Shown: positions 46,495 to 59,234, counted from the first letter of the stretch. The stretch is DNA of 64,000 nucleotides from Akebia trifoliata (GCA_017979445.1 CM030715.1:33229756-33293755); one strand, 5' to 3'. The notes: generated by a model not told the origin, from the letters alone. Numbers and translations: made by a program.

Positions 46495-46850
46495 ATAAGG
46501 GTAAATTTCCATTTCGTGAGTCGAACATGGGAAATTTTCCATTCTGGCGCAAGGAGCATTTTAAGTCCAAAAACATGCCTGGCAAGGTTGTAGTACTTTT
46601 AAAGTGACGATTTCACTGATAAATGACAATGATCTCACTAGTTTTTAGCGAGATCATCACTTTTATAAATTAGCGAGTTTGTCGCTTTTCAAAAATTACC
46701 AGTGATTTCGCTACTTTTTTTATCAACGAGATTGTTACTTTAAAAAACCTGTGATCTTATTAGGCATGTTTTCAGAATTAAAATAAATAGTGTACCGGAA
46801 TGGAAATTTCATAAAAAATTGATCACGTTTTAGGAATTATCTCAATATAT
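46495..46850 (+). mobile_element. Repeat with AAGGGTAAATT ends, copy 1
   Basis: Begins AAGGGTAAATTTCCATTTCGTGAG and ends near GGAATGGAAATTTC. Inside are repeated GAGAT(C/T) GTCACTTTTA-type phrases. A relative in the other orientation is at 54595-54845. Confidence 0.5.
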
Positions 46851-46864
46851 AAATTAATAATTTT

Positions 46865-47045
46865 GAATGGTGCCAACATGACTAAGCTGGTTAGGTTTGT
46901 TAATCTTGATAGCATGATTTGGGATTGGAACCCACCTTCACCCACTAATTGATGACCACTAAATGTCAGATCACATCGGATACCAAACTTTAGAACCATC
47001 TTTGGGAAGACTTTCCCTTACCCAACAGTTTGTTACTTGTTACAC
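46865..47045 (+). mobile_element. SINE-like element
   Basis: A tRNA-like head (TGACTAAGCTGGTTAGG with GGGATTGGAACCC about 35 bases on) followed by a less AT-rich tail. No target duplication seen. Confidence 0.35.
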
Positions 47046-47049
47046 CTTA

Positions 47050-49370
47050 GATCTGAAAGTCACAAAAAATAAAGAAAGTTCAACCTAATCATGTCAGGAT
47101 CTCAACTTATGTGGAATCCTAACTTAGTCCAATAGAATGTTAGAAATATTCAAAATAATGTAATTTTCATAAATATTTTATTTTTATCTTTTAAATTTTT
47201 TTTACAAAAAAGTAAAATTGTAATTGTTTATTGTGTGAAGATATTTTTCTTAAAGAGTCATGCTATTATGACTCAAAAAATAACACTCAAAGTAGCACTG
47301 TATTTGCATAGAATCATCAATTTTCCTCAAGTTAGAGCACTTGTATCTCAAAAAAAACAAACGTATACTTTTCTCCACACAATCAAAGTACTTCTTTGAG
47401 TGTTGTCACTTCTTTGGCATTTTTCTTTTCTAGATATCATTAATCACAAAATGAGATGTTTACAAAATTGTCATTGCACATGATTACAATAGAATTGTTG
47501 ATTTGGAGATTGCAATAAAACTATAGGAAATGCACATAAATTGATACCAAAATTCATTAACATCAGAAGTATTTTGTTATTTTTATTAGCATAAAGAAGT
47601 TTGTTCTTCGACTAAAGAGCATTGTTCCAAACTTCCAAACTCCATGATAGTCAGAATTAGATTTAAACCATAAAAGCTAATTTGATTAGTCGTCTATGGA
47701 GATTAAAATAGTGCGATTTTGGAGATTCCACATTCTCATTAGTTTATGTGTATTGAAAGCATCTTAACATGGATAAAATATGATTTTTTTTTGCAAATTT
47801 GGATGCCCTAAAATACTCATGGACCAAGGAGAATGTGGAGTCTCCAAAATCCAACTCAACATTATAATTGACTACTGGAAAATTATTAGTCAATAGTTTA
47901 AGAATTAATCAAGAAAATTTATGAAATTTAAGAGGGAAAATTACTTAAAAGATCCGACGGAGGGAGTTATTTTTAATTAGTCGCTAAGTTTTAGAGTCTC
48001 ACTTAGTAGGCTATTTAGTAAAAAATATTATTTCTAATCAGTCCCTAAATCCTATTTCCCACATTTCTCACAATTGAATACCCTAACCGTTTGAACTCAC
48101 CATTTTCATCCAAATTTTTTTTATTTTTGGCATCTCAATTGCGTTTCATAAACTCCATTCTATCATAAAGGATTTAAGGAAAAAAAAAAGAAATCATATT
48201 CAAGGAATTTTTTCATACATTTAAAGACTTTTCTTGGTCTTTGGATGAAAATCGATCAAGAATGATTCTTTTGGTTTGAAATCTTCTAAGCAAGTCATTA
48301 TCTCAAGTTTTTAGTCCCTATTTCTACTTATTTTAATCGGAAAAACTTGAAAATAAAAAATGGTTGAGTTTTACCAGTATCGAGTTTGACAAAAAATAAA
48401 AAGTGGTGAGTTTGACGATAAATAGAAAGCGGTGAGTCGGCTGATAATAAAGGACAATTAAGAAATAAAAATTTTACTAAATGGACTATCAAACTACTAC
48501 CCCAAAACTTAGAGACTATTTAGAAAGATAACCCTTCACCAGGATCCATTAATTAATTTAAGAAATTTAATAATTAAAAGACACCAAAGCAAGGTGTACC
48601 ACTAGCTAGGCCTTCTGATCAGAGCGAGGATATTGACTTTTTCTACTGAGAAAAAAAAAGAGAATTAACACCTCGAAATGGCATGACCGATCTCTTTCTG
48701 TGTGCTTTCCATAGGTTTGGTTTTCTCTCATACAGAGGCTCAAAATAGGGGGCTCAGTCAATATAAGATTTAGTCTCTTTGGGCCAACAATATAAGGATA
48801 TATGTTTGAAATATCTCCTCTACTATACAAATGAAAAATGATTTTAATGCGTTAATCTTCAACCCAAAATAAATAATACTCTTATTTTTTCCCCTAAACC
48901 AATCATCTTCAACCTCTTGGTGAAAATATTTTACCCTCCTCTATAATTCTATATAGTTCAAGCCTCAAGAATAAGATAAAATTTTAGAATGGTGATGTAA
49001 TTCTGGATAGAAAAATCATGAATTTTCTACAAGAGACTAAGTTGAGGTTGATTGAAAATGATGGATTGAAGATATGGTTGAATAGTTTAAAAAATAATTT
49101 ACCATAGAAGTTGAAGAGCTTGAAGGTGACTAACTTTCTAACAGAACAGAAAATAAAGGTGTTTTGCCACTGGTTGGAGATGGGGTATTGAAGTCATTTT
49201 CTATTAGCCTATAAGAGAAGACTGAAGTCAAAGCATGAAGCATCATTCAAACTAGGGTATCTCAATTATTAAAACAATTTGATGGGGCCGCGTGTTGCTG
49301 TAAAAGAGTCTTCTTCATTTTTTCTCAAAATGCCTTCGGTTTTCCACGTCCCATTTTAACCCTAGATTTT
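47050..49370. other. Gene-free AT-rich stretch
   Basis: No supported gene. 48300-48560 is a diverged relative of the repeat at 20260-21545. 48840-49290 has weaker resemblance to its upstream part. The rest shows nothing recognisable. Confidence 0.45.
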
Positions 49371-49372
49371 TA

Positions 49373-49640
49373 TGAGTCATGCTGGAGTGAGACCGATTCA
49401 TACTTTTCACATGACCATTGATACTTTTCACTCGTATCTCGGCGAAAAGCATTTATGACTCTTTACACACATTCACGTCGGCAGTGTGTGAATCGATGTC
49501 AATTCATGATGAATGCACGTGGCTGGGAACGCACTTGATGTGGGAAGGGCACAAAAACATATAGATCTTTTTCATCGGGATAGACAGAAAAAAGATATGT
49601 GATTCTGTGCCCTTACCACGTCAGCCACGTACACTTGTCA
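49373..49640. mobile_element. Two small foldback repeats
   Basis: 49373-49500 begins GAGTCATGCTGGAGTGAGACC, like the MULE-type MITEs, but lacks the matching end. 49540-49640 is a hairpin: GGGCACAAAAACATATAGATC pairs with GATATGTGATTCTGTGCCC. Confidence 0.5.
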
Positions 49641-50369
49641 TTATGCTTTTTATATACATGATAGGCTCACGGATTTGGATTAGGGCCAACTTGAAAGATA
49701 AACATAAGACTCATACTCCTTGACCATTCTCTCAAGTCATTGTGCTTAAAACAAAACAAACAAACAAACAAAAACTAATGTTCATTTCGTAGTATCTTAC
49801 TGAATCCATTCAAATCCAATAATGACTGGTTACCACACCATTATATTAGGAATAAACATCATAAGAGATTCTATTGTATGGTTGATTTTATAATAAAATC
49901 ACTTATAATGTTTATCTATAACATATGTGGTAATATCATATTTTAGTCCCAAAAGAGTTTGAAGGTCAATAAAATGTGTTTCTTCTCTTTTCTCAACCGT
50001 TGTTTGATGGAATGTGGGTTGTGAGTTGAGATTAGGGAAGTCCAATTTTGTAAGGATTTGAGCTTAATAAGATCCACATATTACAAATAAACAAAAGAAA
50101 GTAGTTTATCCTCAACCTTCAAACTCAAGGTTTTAGCCTTTTAAGCTTAGATAGTATATATAAGGAGACTTTGCTCCCTATATTGGATGAAGATGAACGA
50201 TTGAGTGTTTTTTCATAAAAAGATTAAAGAGGTCTTCACTGTACCTGGGATTAATTGATGACAATAGGTTGGTCGATGAAGTAACTTTGGGAAGATGAAC
50301 ATGAATGCAAAGGGTAGACAATGAGAATGGAGGATATCTTGTACAAGTTTTTATTGCTTTTGTTTGATC

Positions 50370-51214
50370 GAATTGGGCAGGTTGGAAGTAAACTCAGGTT
50401 CAACCCAAGTAGCAAAAACCCCAACCCGAACTCAATCCAACCTGACCATGGGACCTAATTTCATTAACCCAAGTTAAACCTGAACTTGAACTTCTAAAAT
50501 TGGTTGTAACTCGGGTAGTCCAAATTAGGTAATTTTGGACATGTTGAATGATTTGGGCTAATTGAACAACCTTATATTTATTTTGATTAACAAATAAATT
50601 GTATATCTTAAACTAGAAATACAACATCAAATACAAAATCATTACTAAATAAAATTGCCTATAACCTCTAAATCAATCATTGAACAATTATTTAGACAAC
50701 TCATATTAAATTAAAGCCCACATTAATAATATCCAATTGTCTATCAGGCATACTAATTAATAAGATAAAAAAAAAAAACAACTCATACTACATCAAAACC
50801 CACATTAATAATATCCATACAAGGCGCAATAATAAGATAAAATAAAATAACTAAATTGAAAAAAAATCTGGATGATACTTCACGGTACTCTTTAATCTTT
50901 AATGTCAATTTCATTAATGAAATAACCATTCACCTTCTACATACTATATATGAACATAAATAACAAGGGATTTAAATTTAAATAGAAAGAAAAGATCAAA
51001 ATAAAAAATAAAAGATTTTTTCCTTCATTAGAAATAATTTAAAATATATAACTAATATGAAAATATTTTTACATTAGCATGTAGCTTTGGGATCGAGTTG
51101 AAGTCAGGTTGAGATATTCTAACCCAGAATCAACTCATATTCTTGATAACTCGGCTTAGGCACGCCCATCAATCAGGTTGAGCTCGGGCTAGCTCACCCA
51201 TGTTGCAGCCCTAG
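50370..51214 (-). mobile_element. Degraded hAT-like repeat
   Basis: Ends at the right with CACCCATGTTGCAGCCCTA, i.e. TAGGGCTGCAAC on the minus strand, a start common to plant hAT-like elements whose ends are rich in CGGGTT/AACCCG words. The left part has AACCCGAACTCAATCC-type words. The middle is AT-rich and non-coding. Confidence 0.45.
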
Positions 51215-51392
51215 CGCAAGGTTGATGTTGGTTGCATATGAGATGTTTGATGAAATACCCATGATAGAACTAAGTGCAAGACATAAGATGTTGGCAATTT
51301 AGCATGTAGAGCTGATGTGTTGGTGGTGAAATTGTGGTTGGCCTGATGTTTGATGGGTAGTGCAGTGGTTTGGGTGATGGACTGCATTGTCT

Positions 51393-51411
51393 CCCCCCCC
51401 CCCCCCCCCCC
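51393..51411 (+). repeat. Poly-C tract, 19 C
   Basis: Homopolymer followed by (CAAA)n-like sequence. Length may be inexact. Confidence 0.8.
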
Positions 51412-51879
51412 AAACAAAAACAAAAACAAAAAAACAAAAATTAATTATAATCCTAATCTCTTATATGATAATCTATTTGTATATGAAAAACGACCTATTA
51501 AACAAAATAAATAGAAATTGATCAATGTCATGCGTTACACCAAAAAAAATAACTTTATTACATTTGATTGTCAGCCCCTTTACATAACAACTCCTATAAC
51601 TGTTATAAAGGTAATTTTGATACTGTTAGTGATGGAGTTTGAATTTCCCTTTTGACTTCAAACCACACAAATCTAAGCCATCAATATTCATAAATGTAAT
51701 GTAAAGAAAATGTCCTTCTATTTTAAATTTAAACTCATCAATATTCATAAATACAACCATATTAAAATCATCAACTCAAATAAATCAAATTTAAGTATAT
51801 CTAATAATTTCAAATGGTTCAAATTCAAATATAATCCCTAGCCTTCCAAATTCCTATTGTTTATGTATTCTATAAATAA

Positions 51880-52340
51880 TCACCATCTTGATTTTATGTA
51901 TTAATTAAATCTAGAAATTTAGTTTTAATAGGTTTCTTTATTTATTTGATAATAAAAATATAAAAATAATTTAGTAAATTTAAGAAATAAAATCTGGAAA
52001 TTTAATTTTAGTCAGTTTCTCTATTTATTTCATAATAAAAAAAAATCAAAACAAATATAAATAAATAATTTCTAGATTTTTTTAAAGGTCAAATGATTAA
52101 TTTCCAGATTTTCTAAGATTTAACCAATTTTTAGAGTGTACTTTTAGTAGATTTCTATAATAATTAGTTTCCAGATTTTCTAAGGTAAAATAATTAATTT
52201 CCAGATTTTTAAAAAAGATTTAATTGATTTTTAGAGTTTTAGTTTTATAATTTCTATATTTCTTTGATAATAAAAGATTCAATGTCTCCACAATAACTAG
52301 TTTTCAGTTTTTATAAGATATAACTAAATTTTAGGAAAAG
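51880..52340 (+). repeat. Degenerate tandem repeats, AT-rich
   Basis: Phrases such as AATTTCCAGATTTT(C/T)TAA and AAATC(T)(A/G)GAAATTTA(G/A)TTTTA recur every 50-110 bases. No coding capacity. Confidence 0.5.
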
Positions 52341-52798
52341 AATCTATGAATGAAAGGGAAGTTTAAGTTGAAATTCAATCTTGCCATCAGTTTAAAAAAA
52401 AAAAAAATCAACCGTTCTCAAAATAATGACGATTAATCTTAGAGAGCTAAACTGATAAAATTCAAAACCCTGATTGGACCGAGTTTAACCGTTGGTCCAA
52501 TCCGATTTTTAAAACAGTCCCCCTTCTAAATTACTATTTTTTCTCTAAATCTGAAATTAAATAAAAAAAATTGAAAATAAATAAGAACAATAATTATATT
52601 TATAATATATTTAATGAAAAGATGGAAGTTAAAATAGCATTTATGTAAAAAGGTCAAGACAAAATGGGTATTTAAAAATAATGAATGGTGATTTAAAACG
52701 GGCTCGAAAATTTTCCACCATCTCTAAATTTAGAGTCATGAATAATGATTTAGAGGTTGTCTAAATCGATTTAGATTTAGAGAGCGATTGAAATTAGA

Positions 52799-52990
52799 TT
52801 CCAACATCTCTATTTCTAAATTTAGAGATTTGAGAGACCGGTTGGAGTTGCTTTAAGAGTAAAAATTGATTACTAATTATAGAAGATCAATTCTTGACTC
52901 TCATAAATTCGAACATCTCTATTTCTAAATTTATAGATTTGAGAGACCCGTTGGAGTTGCTCTAAGAGTAAAAATTGATTACCAATTAAA
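52799..52990 (+). repeat. Two-copy direct repeat of ~80 bp
   Basis: 52799-52882 and 52912-52990 share AACATCTCTATTTCTAAATT, GATTTGAGAGACC(G/C) and GTTGGAGTTGCT(T/C)TAAG. They include the end motif of the CTCCAACC MITE family (see 44210-44545). Confidence 0.7.
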
Positions 52991-53190
52991 TATAATAAAA
53001 AAAAAAAAAGGAAGATCTAAAAGGAAAAAGATGAAAGTATCACAATGATCAATTCTTGACTCTTATAGAAGATCACCACCTTCCAAAAAGTATTTAATAA
53101 ATTTAAAAATGAGCAATAAAATATGTTTTGTCATTCAAGATCTCTATCAATAACGAATTTTAAATTAAAAAATCCAGCAACAATAATAAA

Positions 53191-53378
53191 TAATAATGCT
53201 GAAGTGACCTCTGGCTGGAGCCTCCTATCACACTTCTTGAAGTGAAAGTGTATGAGAAACATAAATGATTTTCATTGAAATAGGACTGAAAAGCATTTAC
53301 GGTTGGTTCCTGTGTACTTTGACGCCAAGAATTGCATATGAAGTTGCAGCTTGAGGTCACTCTAGCATGATTCATAAA
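53191..53378. mobile_element. MULE-type foldback MITE
   Basis: Palindrome with ends ATGCTGAAGTGACCTC and, reversed, ATCATGCTAGAGTGACCTC. Same family as 26526-26693 and 62754-62936. ATAAATAA-like flanks may be a decayed target duplication. Confidence 0.65.
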
Positions 53379-53399
53379 TAAAATGACCCCAAAGTAAAT

Positions 53400-54590
53400 A
53401 AATAAAACAGCATCCAAACAGTTAGATACTCCAATATGGAAAAGCAACTAATAGCCATAAAAAAAAATTCATTCAACTAATAGTTCAATTCCTCCTAATC
53501 TCAGAAACAAAATATTCAAACGGTAAGTGTAATTTAACGCAAATCAAGAATCAAGGAATATCCCTAAAGAGAGCTAACGAATGTTCTTATTGTTTTGGAA
53601 CCTAAGAGGTGGAAGCCAATAGCTATTACTCTCTTTGATGTCATCTAAAACAACATGCATTATAGTAAAATTATATAATAATGTATATTAAAATAAAAGT
53701 AGACAGAAAAAAAAGAATAGATACTCAACTTTGATCGAGCAATCCCATATGCCACAACTCAGCCACCTAAGACCTAAACCGCACTCTGAGAATCCTCTGG
53801 ACCCCAGTGATCAATTAAAAATATTTGTCTGTCCACTACTTTTGTTCATGATTTGTAGTAATTGGGAGCTTTAGCTTCTCCCATTAAAGGATTTGAAATC
53901 AAAATAGCCTAAATATTATAAAAGAAAAAGTCAAATTACAGAAATACTATTCTTAAAATTTAATTTAATAAAAAACAGAAAGATAAATTTGAGTGATTTA
54001 AATTAATAAAAAAATTTAATTTCAAAATGACAATTTACCATTTTTGAAATTAAAAATAACATTAAAATGTACCTGGTGTGGGGGGTCGTCTTTGATTCTG
54101 ATACACATCCATGTAAGACATGCAATCCCCATGTACATTTCAGTGTTACTCCACCACAACTTTAAAAAAGATTAATGGATAAAGAAATTTTATAATTTTC
54201 TATACATGCTTGATTAATTTTCGAAAAGATAAAATTTTCAAAATGTGATCATTGAGTTCAAAACTGCTTTTGTCGAAAGCAGAAGCCACCCCTACTTACT
54301 TATAATGGCAAGTTCTTTCTTCCTTCAGTAGGCTTAACAACAACTATCACAGCACCTGCGCCTAGAAGTCAACGGTGCAACCAGCTGGAACTGCGCCTAT
54401 CACCCGAGAAAGAACCTTCTCTTTGATCTACCGCTTGAGCCTGTCCTTGGGTGACCAATCAACACTATTCATCTTTTGTCAAAATTTCCATTCCGACTCA
54501 CTTCATTTTAATTTCCAAGACTTAAAAAGCTATATATAACACATGTGACTATTTCACAGCTATAAAGTAATTAGATCGTTGATATATATA
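53400..54590. other. Region downstream of the heat-shock factor gene
   Basis: Mostly AT-rich and unassigned. A less AT-rich block at 54300-54470 has a 39-codon open stretch on the plus strand and partial open frames on the minus strand, but matches no family I recognise; it could be a gene or transposon scrap. Confidence 0.4.
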
Positions 54591-54594
54591 TATA

Positions 54595-54845
54595 TATATT
54601 TTCTAGGTGACCTTCGCTAGTTATAGAACGTGACGATCTCGCGGGTTCACTCCATTTTAGTGAGATCGTCAAAATTTACAAATTAACAATATTGTCACTT
54701 AAAAAAAATATATCAGCCGTGGCTCAGAGTGAGTCATTTTGAAAAACCTGCAATCTTGCTTTTTCATGCTTTGGAAATTAGAATTTAGCCTGAATTGTAA
54801 TTTCGTCCAGCTCACGAAATTATAATTTACCCTTAAAAAATTTCA
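54595..54845 (-). mobile_element. Repeat with AAGGGTAAATT ends, copy 2
   Basis: The right end on the minus strand reads AAGGGTAAATTATAATTTCGTGAG, matching the start of 46495-46850. GTGACGATCTCGC and GTGAGATCGTCA inside recall the same internal words. Confidence 0.5.
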
Positions 54846-54975
54846 AAAGTTTAATTAAAATTAAAAACCATAGAAAGAAAGACAACTTCATATTACATCG
54901 ACCTTATGTTTGGCATCCGGCATCCGGCATGTGAGCTCCTCTTTCAAACTGCTACCCAAAATTCTATCCTAGATT

Positions 54976-56003
54976 TTACCCATTACAGACCTTCTGATGA
55001 TTTCTACAGTTGTACTTCAACCATGGAGAATCCTGATGATCAGAACTCCCTTCCAATGGTTCAGATTTCACAGCATCAACTCCAGATTGTTGTTGTTCTT
55101 GTTGTTCCTGTGATGGATCCTGTTCTTCCTCCTCTGTTGCACGAACACGCTTTGCGCCTATTGGAACACCAAACAATCGAGGACTCATCTCCTCTTCGTT
55201 CTTGATTTCAACTTCATCACGAAATCTCTTTGCTGGCAACGGTGTTGATTTTTCCTCTACAAAAGTATTATTTTCTTGTTGAGATTCAGCATAATTAGTC
55301 ATCAAAGCAAGAATATTGTTGCATAATTTCTTCATCTGACATAGTTCATGAGAGAGATTTTGATTTTCTTTCCTAAGCCTTTCGTTCTCGTCAAGAAGCT
55401 CAGCCGTGCTGCTACAGCTTGTACCACCACAAATCCTTGTAGATAACATTAGAGCTGGCGGTGCTGATGTTGAAGAAAGAACCTGTTCTTCACCAGAATT
55501 CGACGGAGATCCCTGTTGAACTTGTGCGATTCCAGCAGCTGCCAACGCTATTGAAGTTCCCGCCGGTGAGATTTTCCGACGATGAATATCACAAAGGAGT
55601 CTCTTTTCACCTCTGCGAAAGCAATCGTTCGCGAACTCCCATCGATCAGGGACAATCTTTCGAAATCCCTAAATACCATACTTAAAAAATTGAAAAAAAG
55701 AACGAAATTTCTAGATATTCTTATGTTTTAAGCTTTTTTGGGAAAAAAAAAACTCACGTAAGTGTTGAGTTGTCGAACAAAACTGGAGAAATTATTGTGT
55801 TTGAAGTATTTTGGGAGAAGATCTCTAGCAAACTCAGCTGGTCTCCACACGATGAAGGTCGAACCGTCATCATTCCACGATATTACATCATCGATGGATG
55901 GATCGTCTACTAGTTGATAGGTTTTCGTCAAGAAAGGCGTTGGTAGAGATCTATGTGAATCTTCAGTCGTTGATTCGCCGATTTGTTCAACCGGCGGAGC
56001 CAT
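54976..56003 (-). CDS. HSFB2: Class B2 heat-shock transcription factor
   Basis: Nuclear factor that binds heat-shock elements; class B members lack the activation domain and usually repress. Two exons, 55758-56003 and 54976-55668, join at the position conserved in plant HSFs (after QLNTY, before [12 protein letters not shown]), giving 312 residues. The DNA-binding domain is about 21-114. The HR-A/B coiled coil at about 171-211 ([20 protein letters not shown], then regular hydrophobics) lacks the 21-residue insert of class A. The repressor tetrapeptide LFGV lies in [10 protein letters not shown] (about 244-253), followed by basic KRVR; an earlier basic patch KRFRDE is at about 229-234. The tail is Glu/Gln-rich. 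LFGVPIG marks it as B2; B2a versus B2b is not settled. Intron 89 bp. Confidence 0.95.
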
Positions 56004-56116
56004 AACCGTCGACCAAACCTAATTTTTAACGTAATTTAACAAATCAATCTTCGATTTCAATTAGTCCTCTTTTTCAGATTCAAATCTCAGATTAAATTAA
56101 AAAAAAAAAAAAAAAA

Positions 56117-56152
56117 CTAAATTTGACAGAAAAAAAAAATTAGATTTTTCAT
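56117..56152 (-). CDS. Possible upstream ORF in the HSFB2 leader
   Basis: ATG at 56152 opens an 11-codon frame, MKNLIFFFCQI, ending at 56117, about 115 bases before the main ATG. It would be a leader uORF if this stretch is transcribed and not spliced out. No conservation can be judged here. Confidence 0.3.
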   Translation of the reverse strand: MKNLIFFFCQI

Positions 56153-56325
56153 AAACTAAATCAAAAGAAGAAGAAAAAAATTACCAGAACGATTCGAGAG
56201 AATCTGAAACTAGCCCGCAATCGAACGAGATTCTTCAAAATTAGGTTAATTGAATCGAAGAAGATGAGATGAACGAGGAGAGAGAGAGAGGAGATGTGTG
56301 ACGAGCGTGGTGGGATTTTTGTTGT

Positions 56326-56347
56326 TTCTAGAATGTTCTTTCTGGAA
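56326..56347 (-). promoter_or_regulatory. Heat-shock elements upstream of HSFB2
   Basis: TTCtaGAAtgTTC (56326-56338) is a perfect three-unit heat-shock element, followed at once by TTCtgGAA (56340-56347). It lies 320-345 bases upstream of the HSFB2 ATG, next to a CT-rich patch (56281-56291, minus strand) that could mark initiation. Confidence 0.75.
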
Positions 56348-56451
56348 TTAATTAAGAGAGGAGAGAATGGAAGAAAGAAAGAAAAGAGACGTCGGCCCCA
56401 TCATAGAAGAGAGGAGGAGAAAGGAGAGCACGAGAAGTTCTCGTACGTCTT

Positions 56452-56464
56452 TTCCAGAAGGTTC
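56452..56464 (-). promoter_or_regulatory. Second perfect heat-shock element upstream of HSFB2
   Basis: TTCcaGAAggTTC, three inverted units with two-base spacing, about 450 bases upstream of the ATG. A G-box CACGTG is close by at about 56503-56508. Confidence 0.75.
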
Positions 56465-56554
56465 TCTCGACTCTCGATCCTTCGTTTACTATTTCTCATT
56501 CCACGTGTCGGTTTCATCGTGGAGCCCAAACGGTTTAAGATAAGGTTTCTTTAA

Positions 56555-58041
56555 ACTATTTTTATAAAAAAATATAAAATAAATCTTGTAAAGTTTGGAA
56601 CAAAAGGGTAGTAATACGTGTCATAGGTAGCGTGTAAGTGTTGAGTAAAAGTGGTACGACTTAAAAGCAGGCGCTTTAAGAGGAGAATTCAGGAAGAAAA
56701 GAAAAAGATAAAAAGTGCAGTTGTTTGGAAACGAAACAATATTATTCCCGATTAGATTGCTCTACTTGGGCAGGATAATTATTCTGGTTTAGGATACACG
56801 TAATACGGATTTGGAGCCTAATATGGATAAAATCGTCTTGGTTTAACTTTGTCCAATGAGAGAGTGTAACTTTATTAAAACTATAGATTGAATGGCGTCA
56901 ATGGAATGTAACTTTATGTTTGATTGATGGAAAATCCTGCATAAAAATGCAATTGGAAATTGAAGTTCCCACTACCAATTTCTTTCTCGTAGTGGAAAAA
57001 TAATTCCTTATTTTATAAAAAATGATTTTTTTTTTTTTTTTCAATTGGATGGGAGATTTACAATCCATTTGATATGTTTCCTATCTGAAGAGTTATCAAA
57101 AGTAAAAGTAATAAAAGTTTTAGTAAAAGGTTAGGTCATGTTGATTCGATTGATGTGTATAAAATTTCAAAAGGTTACATGTTGTGTTTACACCATTTCG
57201 ATCTTTTGTTATTTCTTGAATCAACTGAATCCAACACTTTAATAGAAGGGTAAATGTATAAAGATACATTACTTGTATGTATTTTATTACCATCTTAAAC
57301 AAAAAGCTTTTATGTTTTTTATAAAAATGATACTTTTATATATATATAATTGAGGGTGTATATTATCGTTGATGGTGTGGAACAATAGGAAGGGATAACG
57401 TGGCTACTAATGAATGAAGAAAGTGGGTTTGGTGGATACATATAATATATTAATAGTTATTATAGCTCATTCAATGGGTGAGTGATTTCAACCAAGACCA
57501 TTACGTGTCAACTCCTGTAAGTACAAAATAAGACAGCAATCAGAGTGATGTTGTGATTTGTGAAGCTTGATAGTATTGGTCAACAAGGAGGTACTATAAA
57601 TCAAGCCACGCTTTCACGTTGGTTGAGTTCAACGATGAGCTCGTTGGGGAAGGGGGGATGGGGTTTGAGGAGGCTAACCAATGCGAAGCCCCAAAAGAAA
57701 TTTTCTCAAGGGCATTTTCATAATTTTACTATTATTATTATGTAAAACCCTAACAAGGTTTTTTGGGGTATTTATATTTTCTCGTTTTTGGTTAAAGGGT
57801 GTAATCTGTAACTACGAGTTATTTCTTCATAATGGAATCGATGTGATCTGTGGATGTACCTCAATCTTGAGGGAAAATTATGTGTTTCTATGCATGATTT
57901 GTGTTTTGTCTCTATTCGTTTCTTGGTTCAATTGTTCCTCTTTTTTCTCAACAAGTGACACGTGATAGCATCAAACTACTTGACTAATTATGGTCGACAG
58001 ATTTTTACAGTTAAGAAACCAATACAATTGACAAGGGATTA
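56555..58041. other. Unassigned region upstream of the HSFB2 promoter
   Basis: AT-rich, no supported gene. Two overlapping plus-strand frames at 57560-57965 have no recognisable domain. Confidence 0.45.
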
Positions 58042-58640
58042 ATGTGAATCATAAGGGATGAATCCCTAACTTGATTATGATTATAATTAGGATTCTAATT
58101 ATGATTGTATTTCCATATTAAGATTAGAAGTATAAGGAATAAGAAAGAGTTACAATTATACGTGGAATTAAGACGATAAGGTAGAAAGATTATAATTCTA
58201 TATAGGATTAGTAGTAGGATTTTAAGGAGTTACTCAAAGAGATTGAAACTCTTCTCATCTATAAATATAGGAGAAATCATATATGTAAAAGACTCTTTTT
58301 TCGATTCATTTATTCTTGCTAACTTGATCGTCAGAGAGTCTTAATCTTGAAAAACTTCTTAGATTTGAGATTTTTTGTAGAAATTAGAGGGAGATCATCA
58401 TCAAGATTTAAGTATAGGGTGAGGTAATCTTTTTTACCTATCTCCTTTGACGCCCATCGTGAGGAACAAAAGAAGAAATTTCATAAAGAATTAAGAAATT
58501 CAACAAAATTCCATTGCACCACGACCAAGAAATACCATCACCTCCAACATAAAGTAGAACTCACAACAACCCAGAGATTAACCTCCTAGAGATATGGAGA
58601 TGATGGAAGAAGAACATTCGAACGGAGGGACTGACATATA
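58042..58640 (+). mobile_element. LTR fragment plus start of an internal region
   Basis: A stretch beginning TGTGAATCATAAGGG carries a promoter-like TATAAATATAGGAG (about 58260) and is followed at about 58450 by TTTGACGCCCATCGTGAGGA, resembling the TTGGCGCCC-type primer-binding sites of plant Gypsy elements. About 190 bases of internal sequence follow. No second LTR, so probably truncated. LTR end CA not seen. Confidence 0.45.
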
Positions 58641-59057
58641 CTATAATGTTATAAAAATGGATAGATAGATATATTACGTTATTACCAAGTTGAAAAAAGC
58701 TTTTAAATATTTTAAAATAATATAGATGATACTTTCATATAAATGTTTATGATATGGATATCACAAACATTTTCTATAGATATATTGCACTCTCATCATT
58801 GACCAATTTCAATTTTCAAGGTAGCAAATTATGTTATTTAAAATAATTAAGTTAAATATCATCCTATGTTTAATAGAATCATAGAGTGTATAGACAGATT
58901 TAATAAATATTTCATAGAAATTTTTAAATACGTAGTTTAAAGGTGATTAATTTTTTCACTTTAAATGAAATAATCAAATCAATTTAAATGATAATATCAT
59001 TAAGTTTTTTTTTTTTTTTTTTTTTTAAAGAATAATGATTTTTTGAACCCCCCTTCC

Positions 59058-59197
59058 TCTAACACATGATCTCCGACGTGGCATGTGCTAGACACATAGA
59101 TTCACACACAACTGCAGATATTTATGGAGATGTATAACTGTGTATCCCGAGAAATCTATGGTTCTAGCCCATGCCACTTTAGGAGACGTGTGTTAGA
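59058..59197. mobile_element. Foldback element
   Basis: Outer arms CTAACACATGATCTCC and GGAGACGTGTGTTAG; then GACGTGGCATG/CATGCCAC and CATAGATT/AAATCTATG. Relative of 15111-15323. Confidence 0.65.
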
Positions 59198-59234
59198 TGC
59201 TGTTAGAAAATCCCGACTCTTTTTTTTAAATGAG

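Noticed and set aside
54300..54470. Pseudogene exon
   Set aside because: Less AT-rich and partly open, but no frame on either strand gave a recognisable protein, so it is left unassigned.
54906..55205. Plus-strand 99-residue frame
   Set aside because: It is antisense to HSFB2 exon 2 and has no domain. The minus-strand reading is a clear heat-shock factor.
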